Below, one piece after another: positions 26,759 to 38,388 of a DNA stretch of 64,000 nt. Within the stretch, counting starts at the first letter, position 1. The number at the start of each line of letters is the position of its first letter. This stretch comes from an uncultured Opitutales bacterium (GTDB taxonomy: Bacteria; Verrucomicrobiota; Verrucomicrobiia; Opitutales; Intestinicryptomonadaceae), in NCBI GenBank assembly GCA_944390805.1, contig CALXQW010000041.1:62001-126000 (forward strand). Direction: 5' to 3'. Under the pieces are notes generated by a model that saw only the letters and a program-made list of their open reading frames with translations, searched no databases and was not told where the DNA came from. The translations under genes were made by a program, and so were the position numbers.

Positions 26759-28408
26759 TTATCTTTCCAAAGAAGAGGCCAAGCGGTTGAAGTCTATATC
26801 GGCAATGCATTTTGCCGAACCGGAGCTGTAAAGTGCGGCTGCAAGCCCCGAAGCCTCGCCCAAAGCCATATAGACCGGCTCCATGCGCATAGAACAATAC
26901 GCAACATGGCTTGCCGAAAAACATACGCTTACTATGAGGTTTGAACATTCCTCCCTCCGGGGAAGAAGAACTTCAAACGGAATGTCGTACGGCTTTGCCG
27001 GAGAGAGAATGTGCCCCTCTTCCCTCACAAAAAGGCCGTCTCCTTCTGGGTGCGCGAAACGACGAACCGGATGGCAGTCTATGGCAAATGACCCCTTTGC
27101 TACAGAACGCGGAGATTTAAATCCGCTTTGAATGTGCCCTTGCGTCATAACAAAAGAGCCTATCACTCTGCGAGCCTCGCGCACATATAGGCGGGTGGGA
27201 AAATTGCCGTTATCGACAAACTCGTCAGAGCATAATCCCCATTCGGAGGCGCCGCGCCTGATGTTTTCTGGAACGGAAAGGTCGTTTGCAAGAAACCAGA
27301 AAAACCCCTTGGTGTAGTTTTCATGGTCGAGCCAGATGGACTCACGCTGAGCGTAGCCGGCCTCGGGATATAAGTGGCTGCCGCCTACATAGTCTGTTGA
27401 AAAAGGTCCGTTTGAGTTTAGATCAAACTTGCCCGACGGTAATATGCCAGGATGAACCAACTTTTCAAAACTCATGCCCGGATGCGCCTGTATGTACCTC
27501 AAAAGAAGCGCATATCTGGAAGGATTGTAATCTGATGGCTTGGGCCATGGAACCTTTATGTCGGCACGTCGGGTTGCGGTTATTCGAAAATTGTAGGCCT
27601 GCACAAGTTTGTCTGCCGAACCAAATGGCTCTTTTAGAGGAGGGCAAACCCCAAAAAGCAAGCGGCCGCTTGAATCTACGGCAGATATGTCTGCCCCAAA
27701 ACGGGTGTCGTGCAGATAATGCGCCTTAAAATTTCCTCCGACACAAGGGCAAGGCTCGGCGAAATCTTCCTGCCTGTAAACCTTTGCTGGATTCTCGCGA
27801 ACTCCGGCAAGAGATTCCCCATAGACATCTTTTCCCTCGCGCCCAACCGTGTACGAAACGCCGGAAAGAGCCATCAAATCTCCCTCATAGGAGGCATCTA
27901 TAAAACTCTTGGCAAATATCTTTTTGCCATTGGGATTATCGAGAACAATAGAGCAAATCTCCGCGCCGCGCTTATTGACACCTATAATACGCGTCTTATC
28001 CAAAAATGTTATTCCGCTTTCTTTTATGTATTCCAAAAATACGGCCCTCGCAAACTTTGGCTCGGTGTCGAAAGGCCTGCCCTTGATGCGCGTATGCGCA
28101 GGCGAAAGCGACGCCGCCCTAAGGAAAAACTCCCTGGCAAAACCCTTGACGAGAGATGGATTATTTGCGTCGGCCCGAGACAGGCCCCCGGATATAACTC
28201 CGCCTATTTCCCTGTCTGGATTTATCAAAATTACATCCGCACCGCATCTGGCCGCCCTAACGGCAGCTGCTATCCCCGACGGAGTTGCTCCGTATACGGC
28301 AACATCGTACTCTTTTTTGCATGTATCTGAAGCGGCGCATCCAGATAGGCAAAACAACAGCAAAATTAAAAATAGACAGAAAAGCTCCCCCAAGCAATTA
28401 GTTTTCAT
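26759..28408 (-). CDS. FAD-dependent oxidoreductase lipoprotein
   Basis: The start is placed at ATG 28408, which begins a lipoprotein signal with lipobox LSGC (lipid Cys at residue 24); this gives 549 residues. The mature protein starts with a Rossmann dinucleotide-binding motif (YDVAVYGATPSGIAAAVRAARCG), followed by GGVISGGLSRADANN and the FIDASYEGDLMALSGVSY segment typical of the FAD_oxidored (xanthan-lyase-like / glucose-inhibited-division-like) group common in Verrucomicrobia and Planctomycetes polysaccharide loci. The C-terminal CFSASHVAYCSMRMEPVYM also fits. The substrate is unknown. The gene is isolated, convergent with the small membrane protein and divergent from the ATP synthase operon. 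Confidence 0.85.
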   Translation of the reverse strand: MKTNCLGELFCLFLILLLFCLSGCAASDTCKKEYDVAVYGATPSGIAAAVRAARCGADVILINPDREIGGVISGGLSRADANNPSLVKGFAREFFLRAASLSPAHTRIKGRPFDTEPKFARAVFLEYIKESGITFLDKTRIIGVNKRGAEICSIVLDNPNGKKIFAKSFIDASYEGDLMALSGVSYTVGREGKDVYGESLAGVRENPAKVYRQEDFAEPCPCVGGNFKAHYLHDTRFGADISAVDSSGRLLFGVCPPLKEPFGSADKLVQAYNFRITATRRADIKVPWPKPSDYNPSRYALLLRYIQAHPGMSFEKLVHPGILPSGKFDLNSNGPFSTDYVGGSHLYPEAGYAQRESIWLDHENYTKGFFWFLANDLSVPENIRRGASEWGLCSDEFVDNGNFPTRLYVREARRVIGSFVMTQGHIQSGFKSPRSVAKGSFAIDCHPVRRFAHPEGDGLFVREEGHILSPAKPYDIPFEVLLPRREECSNLIVSVCFSASHVAYCSMRMEPVYMALGEASGLAAALYSSGSAKCIADIDFNRLASSLER

Positions 28409-28667
28409 GACAGAGCAAGTAATAGATATTATTGGCTTTCTCAAGTTATTTTTCCCCAGAAATTCTGCCAAAATAACAATGGGCAACCTCGGAAAAGAGA
28501 TCTCACATAATCTTTATCTTAAACAAAAATATATTCTATCTACCGCACATCATGCACTCCTTGAAAAAAGATATTTTTTAGAATTTATAGAATGTTTTTT
28601 ATCCGTCTTAATTTTTCCGAAAGAAAATGTGTTGACATATTCTTAATCCCGTCCGAAAACCATACTT

Positions 28668-28696
28668 TGATAAACACTTTTACCTACCTTATAGGC
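28668..28696 (+). promoter_or_regulatory. Candidate promoter of the ATP synthase operon
   Basis: TTGATA (28668-28673) and TATAGG (28691-28696) are separated by exactly 17 bases. The predicted start is about 12 bases before ATG 28716, and a G-rich ribosome-binding segment (GGTGGGGGAT) lies in between. Confidence 0.5.
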
Positions 28697-28715
28697 GGGT
28701 GGGGGATATAAAGAA

Positions 28716-29672
28716 ATGCCCGTAAAGACCGACAGAATATTAATTTATCTCGCGGCGGCCTTAATGCCGTCGGGGGCTTTCGCCGAAAGCGTAAAGCCCG
28801 ATGTGCTTTTTGAAATATGCTCCATTCCCATAACGAACTCCATGCTTACAACATGGGTGTTCGTAATTGCGGGAATATTATTTGTAAGATTCGTATTGCT
28901 CAGGGGAGGCCCTAAGAAGATTCCGTCAACAGGACAGCTTGTGATGGAATCTATAATAGATTCTCTTGGAGGAATACTTGAACCTATAATAGGCAAGAGA
29001 GCCTACAAGAATGCCATAGGCCTTCTGTTTGGACTGTTCTTCTTTGTGCTCTTTATGAACTGGAGCGGACTACTGCCCGGCGTTGGTTCCATAGGAAGAG
29101 AACAAATAGCCCTAATAGCCCCCGCTGAGGCGCAGGAATATAAGGAGCAGGGCTTTGCCGTAAGCGATTTGCCAAAAGATGAAATAAAAGACGGAAAGAC
29201 TCTTAAAGCGGAAAAATTTGTGCCATTTATCAGGCCGGCAAATTCGGATTACAATACTCCGTTTGCGCTTGCGATGGTTTCATTCTTGGCATGGTTTTAC
29301 TTTGTGTTCAGATACGCCGGGCCAAAGGCTCTGTACAATGATTGGTTCGGGAATAAGGCCGATAAGGCGGATACCCCAGCGCTGATATATTATCTGCTAT
29401 TTCCAATCTTTTTTGCGGTGGGTTTTGTTGAGATAATATCTGCGGCAATACGCCCGGTGTCTTTGTCTTGCCGACTTTTCGGAAACGTCTTCGGCGGAGA
29501 GATGCTGCTTGAGAGCATGTACGGAATATACGCATATATTCTGCCGCTTCCATTCTGCTTTCTTGAGCTTCTGGTGGGGCTTGTACAGGCGTTTATCTTC
29601 ACGCTGCTTACGGCAGTTTACATAGGGCTTCTGACAGCCCATGAAGACTCTCACTTGGAGACAAAATCTTAA
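28716..29672 (+). CDS. atpB: F-type ATP synthase subunit a
   Basis: This 318-residue subunit a is the proton-channel stator of the Fo sector. The conserved helix with the essential Arg is in IRPVSLSCRLFGNVFGGEML, and the C-terminal LLVGLVQAFIFTLLTAVYIG is present. A hydrophobic N terminus ending in GAFA looks like a cleavable signal. A hydrophilic loop (about residues 125-175: EAQEYKEQGFAVSDLPKDE...) lengthens the protein compared with short bacterial versions. It is the first gene of the operon; no atpI precedes it. Confidence 0.95.
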   Translation: MPVKTDRILIYLAAALMPSGAFAESVKPDVLFEICSIPITNSMLTTWVFVIAGILFVRFVLLRGGPKKIPSTGQLVMESIIDSLGGILEPIIGKRAYKNAIGLLFGLFFFVLFMNWSGLLPGVGSIGREQIALIAPAEAQEYKEQGFAVSDLPKDEIKDGKTLKAEKFVPFIRPANSDYNTPFALAMVSFLAWFYFVFRYAGPKALYNDWFGNKADKADTPALIYYLLFPIFFAVGFVEIISAAIRPVSLSCRLFGNVFGGEMLLESMYGIYAYILPLPFCFLELLVGLVQAFIFTLLTAVYIGLLTAHEDSHLETKS

Positions 29673-29717
29673 AAGAAATTTCCTTTCAAAAAAACTAACT
29701 CAAAAAGAGAGAATAAA

Positions 29718-29951
29718 ATGATAGACATAATCGCAGAAGCACAAACGGCAATCAGCTCGGGTTTGACGGGCAACATACATATAGCCTTCGGCTGCCTCGG
29801 TGCGGCGTTGGGCGTGGGAATGGTTGGAGCAAAAGCGGTTGACGCCGTTGGAAGGAATCCTGGGGCAAGTTCCAAGATTCTAACACAGGGCATATTGGGC
29901 ATGGCGCTGGCGGAGGCTATCGCTTTCTACGCAATATTCCTTACAAAATAA
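29718..29951 (+). CDS. atpE: F-type ATP synthase subunit c
   Basis: This 77-residue two-helix proteolipid forms the rotor ring. The polar loop is GRNPGASSKI and the proton-binding Glu is in ALAEAIAFYAIF. The sodium-type signature (Glu followed by Ser-Thr, with Gln in helix 1) is absent, so proton coupling is expected. The ATG is preceded by AGAGAG. It lies between subunits a and b as in standard operons. Confidence 0.96.
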   Translation: MIDIIAEAQTAISSGLTGNIHIAFGCLGAALGVGMVGAKAVDAVGRNPGASSKILTQGILGMALAEAIAFYAIFLTK

Positions 29952-29978
29952 GGCAATTTTCCGCCCGAAAAGACACGT

Positions 29979-30509
29979 ATGCATATTTTTGCGGCAGATT
30001 CAAATCCGCTCGAATTCCTAACTGTATTCGGCGTGGAGTGGAATTTCTTCTTGGGTCAGGTACTGAGTTTTGCACTCATGGCCGCGGCTTTATATTATTT
30101 TGCAATAAAGCCGGTAATGAAGGTATCCCAGCAGCGCAGGGCGGAAATTCAAAAGGGGCTTGACGATGCCGCTGCGGCAGCGGCAAGCCTTAAGAACGCG
30201 GAGGAAAACGCCTCCAAGAAGATTTCCGAAGCCGCCGCAGAGGGGGCAAAGATAATCTCCAAGGCCAAGGACGACGCCAAAATCCTACTTGAGAAAGCCA
30301 GGGAGCAGGCCGCTGAGGACACTGCCCGCGCAATAAAGGAGGCCGACGCCCGCATAGAGCTTGAGCGCGAAAAGATGCGCGAGAGTTTCAAGGGTGAAAT
30401 AGCTGATTTGGTAACCGCGGCTACGAAAAAGGTTATAGGAGAGGTTCTCGACGAAAAGACGAGGAGCGCTCTGGCGGAAATTTCCGCAAAGAAATTGTCT
30501 GAGAGATGA
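29979..30509 (+). CDS. atpF: F-type ATP synthase subunit b
   Basis: This 176-residue stator subunit has an N-terminal membrane segment (about residues 17-38: FFLGQVLSFALMAAALYYFAI). A long alanine-, lysine- and glutamate-rich coiled coil follows through the rest of the protein. It joins Fo to the delta/alpha-beta head. The stop overlaps the next start (ATGA). Confidence 0.93.
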   Translation: MHIFAADSNPLEFLTVFGVEWNFFLGQVLSFALMAAALYYFAIKPVMKVSQQRRAEIQKGLDDAAAAAASLKNAEENASKKISEAAAEGAKIISKAKDDAKILLEKAREQAAEDTARAIKEADARIELEREKMRESFKGEIADLVTAATKKVIGEVLDEKTRSALAEISAKKLSER

Positions 30510-30910
30510 ATTTAAATTCTTTGGCGCAGATACTTGTGAAGGAGTCCTTCGGCGGCGACGGCGCGGCAGATGCGGCGCGCGTAAGGGCTGTATGCGAGTA
30601 CATTCAGGCACAAACTCCCAAGACGGAGACTTTAAAGCTACTTAGGAAATACAAGGCTTTGATGGAATCCGTCTTAAGCAGGAGGAATTGCCGTGTGGAA
30701 TTTGCCGGCAATTTGGATTCTGCGGAGCTTGACAGACTGAAAAGATTTCTCGCGGAAAGGGCCGGAGTGAACGTATCGGAGGTATGTGCGCAGGAGAACA
30801 AAGATCTTATAGCGGGAGTAAGGCTGATTTGCGGAGACAATGTGTGGGAGAACTCCGCCCGCGCAGACTTGGACGGCCTAAACAGGGCCATAAGAGGAGA
30901 ACAAAGCTAA
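30506..30910 (+). CDS. atpH: F-type ATP synthase subunit delta (short)
   Basis: At 134 residues it is shorter than the usual 175-180. The identity rests mostly on position between b and alpha, plus the C-terminal pattern [30 protein letters not shown], which matches the delta C-terminal segment (GG-x-h-x-h-G-D...D-x-S-h-x-x-x-L). The N-terminal helical domain that binds alpha appears reduced. It starts inside the end of atpF (ATGA overlap). Confidence 0.82.
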   Translation: MNLNSLAQILVKESFGGDGAADAARVRAVCEYIQAQTPKTETLKLLRKYKALMESVLSRRNCRVEFAGNLDSAELDRLKRFLAERAGVNVSEVCAQENKDLIAGVRLICGDNVWENSARADLDGLNRAIRGEQS

Positions 30911-30926
30911 TTTTGAAATCCATACA

Positions 30927-32462
30927 ATGCAAAACGACATTTTAAAAGAGATTTCCGCGTCCATAGAGCGCGTAGAGAACGAGAACAAGAAGAGCAATGT
31001 AGGAACGATAGTTTCGCTTGCGGACGGAGTTGCGCGTTTGAGTGGCCTATCCGAGGCGATGTACAACGAGATGATATCCTTCAAGAACGGGATATTTGGA
31101 ATGGCTCTGAATTTGGGCAGGGACGAGGTTGGCTGTGTGCTTCTTGGAGACGCTGTTGGATTGAAAGAGGGAGACGAAGGCAAGACCACTGGTAAGTTAT
31201 TGAGCGTTCCGGTGGGCAAGGGCCTATTGGGAAGGGTTGTAGATGTTTTGGGCAGACCCATAGACGGCAAAGGGCAGATAGAGGCTACTGAGTTTTATCC
31301 AGTGGAGAAAATTGCCCCGGGAATAATGCCAAGAAAGAGCGTAGACCAGCCCCTTCAAACTGGAATTTTGGCGGTAGATTCAATGATACCCATAGGACGC
31401 GGACAGCGCGAGCTTATCATTGGAGACCGATCCACAGGAAAGACGTCTATTGCAATAGATACCATAATAAACCAGGCCAAGCTCAACAAGAAGGGTTTAG
31501 ATAGCAAGGACGAATCTTTCCGTCCGGTATATTCCATATATGTTGCAATAGGACAGAAGAACGCAAACATAGCCCGCACGATACAGCTTCTCGAGGAGAA
31601 CGGGGCTATGGAATACACCATAATAGTTGCCGCCTCCGCGGCGGAGAATGCCGCAAACCAGTACATAGCTCCCTACGCCGGCTGCGCGATGGGCGAATGG
31701 TTTATGGAGCACGGCATGGACGCTCTGATAGTTTACGACGACCTTTCAAAGCATGCGGCGGCATACAGGCAGGTTTCTTTGATTTTAAAGAGGCCGTCGG
31801 GACGCGAGGCATTCCCGGGAGACGTATTTTACCTGCACTCCCGCCTGCTCGAGCGCGCGGCAAGGCTAAACGAGGAAAACGGCAACGGCTCTCTTACGGC
31901 GCTTCCGATAATAGAAACGCAAGCCGGAGACGTATCGGCGTACATTCCCACAAATGTAATTTCCATAACCGATGGACAGATATTTCTTGAAACAAACCTG
32001 TTCAATCAGGGAGTCAGACCGGCAATATCTGTTGGAATTTCCGTTTCCCGCGTGGGTTCTGCGGCGCAGATAAAGGCATTTAAGCAAGTTGCCGGAAAGA
32101 TAAAAGGCGAGTACGCCCAGTACAAGGAGCTTGCGGCTTTTGCGCAGTTCGGTTCAGATTTGGACGCCCGCACAAAAGAGATAATAGACAACGGTAACCG
32201 CCTTGTGGAGCTTCTTAAGCAGACAAATGGCGACACTATGAGTGCGGAAAGCCAGATAGCGCTTCTCTTTGCCATGCAGAAGAAGTTTTTTGCTGACATA
32301 GAGGTAAAGGATGTTGTCAGGGCGGTGAAGAACTTCAGGGAGGTTTTTGAATCGCGCTTTGCAGATTTGCTTGCAGAAATTGCCGACAAGAAAAAGCTCG
32401 ATGAAGATCTTGAGGAGCGCCTGAAGCAGGCCTGCTCGGAATGGAGAAAATCTTTCGCGTAA
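30927..32462 (+). CDS. atpA: F-type ATP synthase subunit alpha
   Basis: This 511-residue non-catalytic nucleotide-binding subunit has the P-loop [12 protein letters not shown] (about residues 170-181), the [17 protein letters not shown] signature near residue 365, and a normal length. It forms the alpha3beta3 head with AtpD. It is transcribed with the rest of the operon; only 16 bases separate it from atpH. Confidence 0.98.
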   Translation: MQNDILKEISASIERVENENKKSNVGTIVSLADGVARLSGLSEAMYNEMISFKNGIFGMALNLGRDEVGCVLLGDAVGLKEGDEGKTTGKLLSVPVGKGLLGRVVDVLGRPIDGKGQIEATEFYPVEKIAPGIMPRKSVDQPLQTGILAVDSMIPIGRGQRELIIGDRSTGKTSIAIDTIINQAKLNKKGLDSKDESFRPVYSIYVAIGQKNANIARTIQLLEENGAMEYTIIVAASAAENAANQYIAPYAGCAMGEWFMEHGMDALIVYDDLSKHAAAYRQVSLILKRPSGREAFPGDVFYLHSRLLERAARLNEENGNGSLTALPIIETQAGDVSAYIPTNVISITDGQIFLETNLFNQGVRPAISVGISVSRVGSAAQIKAFKQVAGKIKGEYAQYKELAAFAQFGSDLDARTKEIIDNGNRLVELLKQTNGDTMSAESQIALLFAMQKKFFADIEVKDVVRAVKNFREVFESRFADLLAEIADKKKLDEDLEERLKQACSEWRKSFA

Positions 32463-32465
32463 GAG

Positions 32466-34813
<2,348 letters not shown>

Positions 34814-34816
34814 GAG

Positions 34817-35236
34817 ATGTCTCTAAAGCTAGAAATAGTAACACCTGAAGGGATAGTCTGGCAAAACGATGGAGTTTTGGCGGTATCGATTCCAACGTCC
34901 ACCGGAAGGATAGAAGTTCTTGCCGGGCATATTCCGTTAGTTTCGCGGCTAATGGCCGGATATTTGACGGTTACCATGCCGGATGGATCTGTTCAAGATT
35001 TAGCTGTCGACAACGGCTATGTGAACATATCGGCAGATACAATCTCTATAATAGCGCAAGCGGCAGTCAAGATAGAGGACATAGATGCCAATGCCGTTGA
35101 GGAGGCAAAGGAGGCGGCTTTGAAGGCGCTTGAAGACGCTAAAAATTCTCACGACGACACTGAAGTTGAACGGCTTGAAGCAATAGTAAGATTTGCCGTA
35201 GCGCAGGAACTTGCAAAATCAAAACGCAACAGATAA
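34817..35236 (+). CDS. atpC: F-type ATP synthase subunit epsilon
   Basis: This 139-residue protein starts MSLKLEIVTPEGIVW, the usual beta-sandwich opening. It contains LAGHIPLVSRL and the AVDNGYVNI strand, followed by a C-terminal helical hairpin (EEAKEAALKALEDAKN...) that can regulate ATPase activity. It follows atpD by three bases and is only 12 bases from glnS. Confidence 0.95.
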   Translation: MSLKLEIVTPEGIVWQNDGVLAVSIPTSTGRIEVLAGHIPLVSRLMAGYLTVTMPDGSVQDLAVDNGYVNISADTISIIAQAAVKIEDIDANAVEEAKEAALKALEDAKNSHDDTEVERLEAIVRFAVAQELAKSKRNR

Positions 35237-35248
35237 ATTTAAAAAGCC

Positions 35249-36937
35249 ATGTCTGAAGAGGCAGCAAAACAGAATTCAAAACATTTTATAAGGCAGATAA
35301 TAGCTGAAGACATCGCAAACGGAATGAATCCAAAAGATGTTCATACGCGTTTTCCGCCCGAACCCAACGGATGCTTGCACATAGGCCATGCAAAGGCATT
35401 TTGCCTTGATTTTGGCATGGCGCTTGAAAACGGAGGAAAGTGCAATCTTCGTTTCGACGATACAAATCCTACTAAAGAGGATACCCGTTTTGTGGATTCT
35501 ATAAAGGAGGATGTTCATTGGATGGGTTTTGACTGGGAAGACAGGGAATATTTTGCGTCGGACTATTTCGACAAGCTGTATTCTCTGGCTGAAGAGTTGA
35601 TACTTGCGGGGAAGGCATACGTATGCACTCTTTCTCCGGAGGAATTTAAGGAATACAGGGGTGTTCCTGGAAAGCCTGGCAAAGAGAGTCCGTGGCGCAA
35701 CAGACCCATAGAAGAAAGCCTTGATTTATTCCGCCGCATGAAGGCCGGAGAGTTTGAAGATGGCAAATATGTTTTGCGCGCAAAAATAGATATGAATTCC
35801 CCAAATCTTCACATGCGAGATCCTGCCATTTACAGGATAAAGAAGATGCACCACCACCGCACTGGGGACAAATGGTGCATCTTTCCCATGTATGATTTTG
35901 CCCATTGTCTAAGCGACGCAATAGAGGGAATAACGCACTCTCTTTGCACTTTGGAATTTGAGGTGCACCGTCCGCTTTACGACTGGTTTATAGACAATAC
36001 AAGCATAATAAACACGCTGAAAATTCATCCGCGCCAGTACGAGTTTGCTCGGTTAAATTTGTCTTACACAATGATGAGCAAGCGCAAGCTTCAGCAGCTT
36101 GTGGAGGAAAAGGTAGTTGACGGCTGGGACGATCCGCGTATGCCGACATTGTCGGGAATGAGGCGCAGAGGATACACGCCCCAGGCGATAAGGAATTTCT
36201 GCGAGGAAATTGGTATAACAAAATTCAACAGCCTCACACAGCTTGATTTGCTTGAGCATTTTGTCAGGGACGATTTAAACAAAAAGGCTCTAAGAAGAAT
36301 GGCTGTTTTTGATCCTCTTGAGGTTGAGATAGAAAATTGGCCTGAAGAGAAGGTTGATTGGCTCGATGCTGTAAATAATCCTGAAGACGCATCTGCCGGT
36401 ACAAGAAAAGTTCCATTTTCAAAGCATATTTACATAGAGCGCGGAGACTTTATGGAAAATCCGCCTAAGAAGTATTTTAGGCTTACTCCCAACAATGAAG
36501 TTCGCTTAAGGTATGCGTACATAATGAAGTTTTCGCGCGCCGAAAAGGATGAAAATGGGAACATAGTAAAATTGTACTGTACTATAGACGAGCAGAGCCG
36601 CGGAGGAAACGCTCCAGACGGACGCAAGATAAAGGGAACAATTCACTATGTAAGCAAGTCTCATGCTTTAAAAGCAAAGGCTGTGCTGTTTGACAAGCTT
36701 TTCACAAAGGAGGACATGACAGAGATAGAGGAGGGTAAAGATTTTAAAGACTATCTGAACCCAGAATCTAAAGTTGAGCGTGAGATACTGATAGAGCCGG
36801 CGCTTAAAGAAGCAAAACCCGGTGAGCCTTTGCAGTTTGAAAGAAACGCGTATTTTACGCGCGACACCAAAGAACCTGAAGGGCAAATAGTATTCAACCG
36901 TTCTGTAACTTTGAAAGACTCTTTTCCAAAGGCGTAA
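35249..36937 (+). CDS. glnS: Glutaminyl-tRNA synthetase
   Basis: This 562-residue class I synthetase has HIGH at residues 44-47 ([16 protein letters not shown]) and the second signature [11 protein letters not shown]. The GlnRS-type C-terminal beta-barrels replace the GluRS helical cage; [22 protein letters not shown] is typical. It charges tRNA-Gln directly, which in bacteria often accompanies loss of the GatCAB route. It lies 12 bases downstream of the ATP synthase operon with no terminator, so it is probably co-transcribed. The pairing is unusual and may be lineage-specific. Confidence 0.97.
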   Translation: MSEEAAKQNSKHFIRQIIAEDIANGMNPKDVHTRFPPEPNGCLHIGHAKAFCLDFGMALENGGKCNLRFDDTNPTKEDTRFVDSIKEDVHWMGFDWEDREYFASDYFDKLYSLAEELILAGKAYVCTLSPEEFKEYRGVPGKPGKESPWRNRPIEESLDLFRRMKAGEFEDGKYVLRAKIDMNSPNLHMRDPAIYRIKKMHHHRTGDKWCIFPMYDFAHCLSDAIEGITHSLCTLEFEVHRPLYDWFIDNTSIINTLKIHPRQYEFARLNLSYTMMSKRKLQQLVEEKVVDGWDDPRMPTLSGMRRRGYTPQAIRNFCEEIGITKFNSLTQLDLLEHFVRDDLNKKALRRMAVFDPLEVEIENWPEEKVDWLDAVNNPEDASAGTRKVPFSKHIYIERGDFMENPPKKYFRLTPNNEVRLRYAYIMKFSRAEKDENGNIVKLYCTIDEQSRGGNAPDGRKIKGTIHYVSKSHALKAKAVLFDKLFTKEDMTEIEEGKDFKDYLNPESKVEREILIEPALKEAKPGEPLQFERNAYFTRDTKEPEGQIVFNRSVTLKDSFPKA

Positions 36938-36971
36938 TTTCCCTATAACCCCCAAAAAGAGATAAAATCAT

Positions 36972-37427
36972 ATGAAGACTATTCTAAATATATTTTTGTT
37001 AATCATGGCGGCAACACCGCTGTTTGCAAAGGAAGAGTTAAAGCCTGCAGTTGAATGGACTCCAGATTACGACACGGCCATACAAACTGCCAAGAAGGAA
37101 AATAAGAGTGTGTTTTTACTATTTACAGGCTCAACATGGTGCCCCCCATGCCAATATCTTGAATCTAAGATATTGTCTTCTGAAGAATTCAAGAAGTTTG
37201 CAGACGATAATCTTGTATGCGTAATGGTAGACTATAAAAGAGGAGGGCCTTCAAATCCACAGTTTGCCGACAAACACAACGCTTTGGCACAGCAATTTGG
37301 AATAAGGGGTTTTCCAACAGTTTTTGTCATAAATCCTAAAACCGGAGACAAAGAATCCATAGTGGGACTTCAGTACAATAATCCTACTGATTTCATAAAC
37401 TGGGTAAAGAGTTCCATCAAAAAGTAG
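36972..37427 (+). CDS. Exported thioredoxin-fold protein
   Basis: This 151-residue protein has a signal peptide (MKTILNIFLLIMAATPLFA). A thioredoxin-like domain follows with redox motif STWCPPCQ (Cys at about residues 56 and 59) and the cis-Pro segment RGFPTVFVI. It resembles the DUF255/thioredoxin_7-like exported reductases of Verrucomicrobia and Bacteroidetes. A role in periplasmic disulfide handling, for example for cytochrome c maturation or damaged proteins, is inferred. It lies 34 bases after glnS and is followed by a terminator. Confidence 0.85.
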   Translation: MKTILNIFLLIMAATPLFAKEELKPAVEWTPDYDTAIQTAKKENKSVFLLFTGSTWCPPCQYLESKILSSEEFKKFADDNLVCVMVDYKRGGPSNPQFADKHNALAQQFGIRGFPTVFVINPKTGDKESIVGLQYNNPTDFINWVKSSIKK

Positions 37428-37448
37428 ATATAAAATCTTCCCGTACAA

Positions 37449-37481
37449 AGAGGCCGCAAATAAAGCGGTCTCTTCTTTTTT
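37449..37481 (+). terminator. Rho-independent terminator
   Basis: The stem AGAGGCCGC (37449-37457) pairs with GCGGTCTCT (37465-37473) across a 7-base loop and continues into a TCTTTTTT run. It ends the ATP synthase-glnS-thioredoxin transcription unit. Confidence 0.88.
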
Positions 37482-37960
37482 GTGCTAAAATATTTTAAAG
37501 GGATTTCAAATAAATCTCAAACGGTTTAAATGCGTTTTAGAAGTTAAAAACATATACGTTTAAAGCAAATTTCGTTTTCAGAAGTCTTTTTGCTTTTTAG
37601 TGAATATATTTTTTATATATTCTTTTTTATATAAATGAAATAAGATTAGTATACTATGTAAATATGTTAAAAAGTATATATATTTTTTTTATATAGATAC
37701 TTATAAAATCAGTTGTTGGTAATAAAGTTTTCCTATACGTTTAAAAAGGCCTGGTTATTTACATATTGGTTAGTTTTTAGAAGTTTTTTTCAGGTTATTT
37801 AAGATAAATTTACAAATTATTAACAAAATAGAAACAGTTGCCTAAAAAAGATTTTTTTAATCTAAAAAACATTCATTTTTGAATAATGATTTAATTGAAA
37901 TTTTTTTGCGCTCTATAGCATAAAAAAATTTTTAAAGATGGATAAATTTTTTAATCTTTA

Positions 37961-37984
37961 AAATGTTAGATAAAACTAACATTT
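37961..37984. promoter_or_regulatory. Operator copy 1 (GTTAG-N6-CTAAC)
   Basis: Nine-base arms AAATGTTAG and CTAACATTT flank ATAAAA, a perfect inverted repeat. It is the first of four related sites. The arms resemble the GTTAG/CTAAC halves of DtxR/IdeR-type iron-repressor boxes but with a wider spacer; they do not match a Fur box. Confidence 0.65.
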
Positions 37985-37988
37985 TTTC

Positions 37989-38017
37989 TTGACAAGTTAG
38001 TTAAGTCTAACTTTACT
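37989..38017 (+). promoter_or_regulatory. Candidate promoter overlapped by operator copy 2
   Basis: TTGACA (37989-37994) and TTTACT (38012-38017) lie 17 bases apart. The palindrome of copy 2 fills the spacer exactly, the classic position for a repressor that blocks RNA polymerase. Confidence 0.55.
37994..38013. promoter_or_regulatory. Operator copy 2 (GTTAG-N6-CTAAC)
   Basis: AAGTTAG and CTAACTT flank TTAAGT. It sits between a TTGACA -35 and a TTTACT -10. Confidence 0.68.
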
Positions 38018-38028
38018 TCAGCTTAAAA

Positions 38029-38190
38029 ATGAAAAAATCATCAGAACATTTTATAAAAAGTAGGATTTCTTCTTTTAACGCTTTTATTACAAGGAGAATT
38101 TATTTTGGATATTTGCGTATTTTATTTAAATGTGCTGATGTGAAGAAACAAAGCCAATACAAGACTTTTTTTGATGTAGAAAAAGCTTAG
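38029..38190 (+). CDS. Possible 53-residue basic peptide
   Basis: An ATG about 12 bases after the candidate -10 opens 53 codons, starting MKKSSEHFIKSRISSFNAF and ending at TAG 38188-38190. It is basic and aromatic-rich. There is no Shine-Dalgarno, so it would be nearly leaderless. No homologue is recognised. It may be chance in AT-rich DNA, but its promoter position makes it worth listing. Confidence 0.25.
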   Translation: MKKSSEHFIKSRISSFNAFITRRIYFGYLRILFKCADVKKQSQYKTFFDVEKA

Positions 38191-38203
38191 GAGCTTAAAG
38201 AAA

Positions 38204-38237
38204 AATCAAGTAATATAAAAAATCAAGTAATATAAAA
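38204..38237. repeat. 17-base tandem duplication
   Basis: AATCAAGTAATATAAAA occurs twice back to back (38204-38220 and 38221-38237) in the leader upstream of the porin gene. Confidence 0.8.
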
Positions 38238-38278
38238 AATAAAGGATATATGAAAGACGCTAATGTTTGCCGTTTTTA

Positions 38279-38298
38279 AAGTTAGTTTAAACTAACTT
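38279..38298. promoter_or_regulatory. Operator copy 3 with adjoining TATAAT
   Basis: AAGTTAGTTTAAACTAACTT is a perfect 20-bp palindrome. It is followed two bases later by TATAAT (38300-38305), a perfect -10. It would cover the -35 and spacer of a promoter for the porin operon; the -35 itself is poor (TAAAGT). Confidence 0.68.
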
Positions 38299-38353
38299 AT
38301 ATAATCTATCGCAACCCCACACAATGAATACCAGTGCGACAAGATTTTTAAAA

Positions 38354-38369
38354 GTTAGATAAAGCTAAC
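38354..38369. promoter_or_regulatory. Operator copy 4 (GTTAG-N6-CTAAC)
   Basis: GTTAG-ATAAAG-CTAAC ends 19 bases before the porin start codon, in the expected transcript leader. The spacer is nearly identical to that of copy 1. Confidence 0.62.
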
Positions 38370-38388
38370 AATAAAACCTACAATAAAA

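Larger units (their letters stand above)
37482..38388. other. AT-rich regulatory region before the iron island
   Basis: This roughly 900-base gap is very AT-rich. The first 480 bases hold nothing I can name. The second part carries four copies of a GTTAG-N6-CTAAC palindrome (37961, 37994, 38279, 38354), a candidate promoter around the second copy, a 53-codon frame (38029-38190), a 17-base tandem duplication (38204-38237), and a 9-codon frame with AAAGGA before its ATG (38250-38279, MKDANVCRF). The 9-codon frame begins ATGAAAGAC, exactly as the porin gene does, which suggests a small duplication. Confidence 0.55.

Noticed and set aside
27909..28646. 245-codon plus-strand frame
   Set aside because: It is the shadow of the FAD-dependent oxidoreductase on the other strand.
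28633..28661. TTGACA at 28633 as the ATP synthase promoter
   Set aside because: No acceptable -10 lies 16-18 bases downstream; the TTGATA/TATAGG pair at 28668-28696 fits better.
38204..38237. Tandem repeat as a CRISPR array
   Set aside because: There are only two directly adjacent 17-base units with no spacers.
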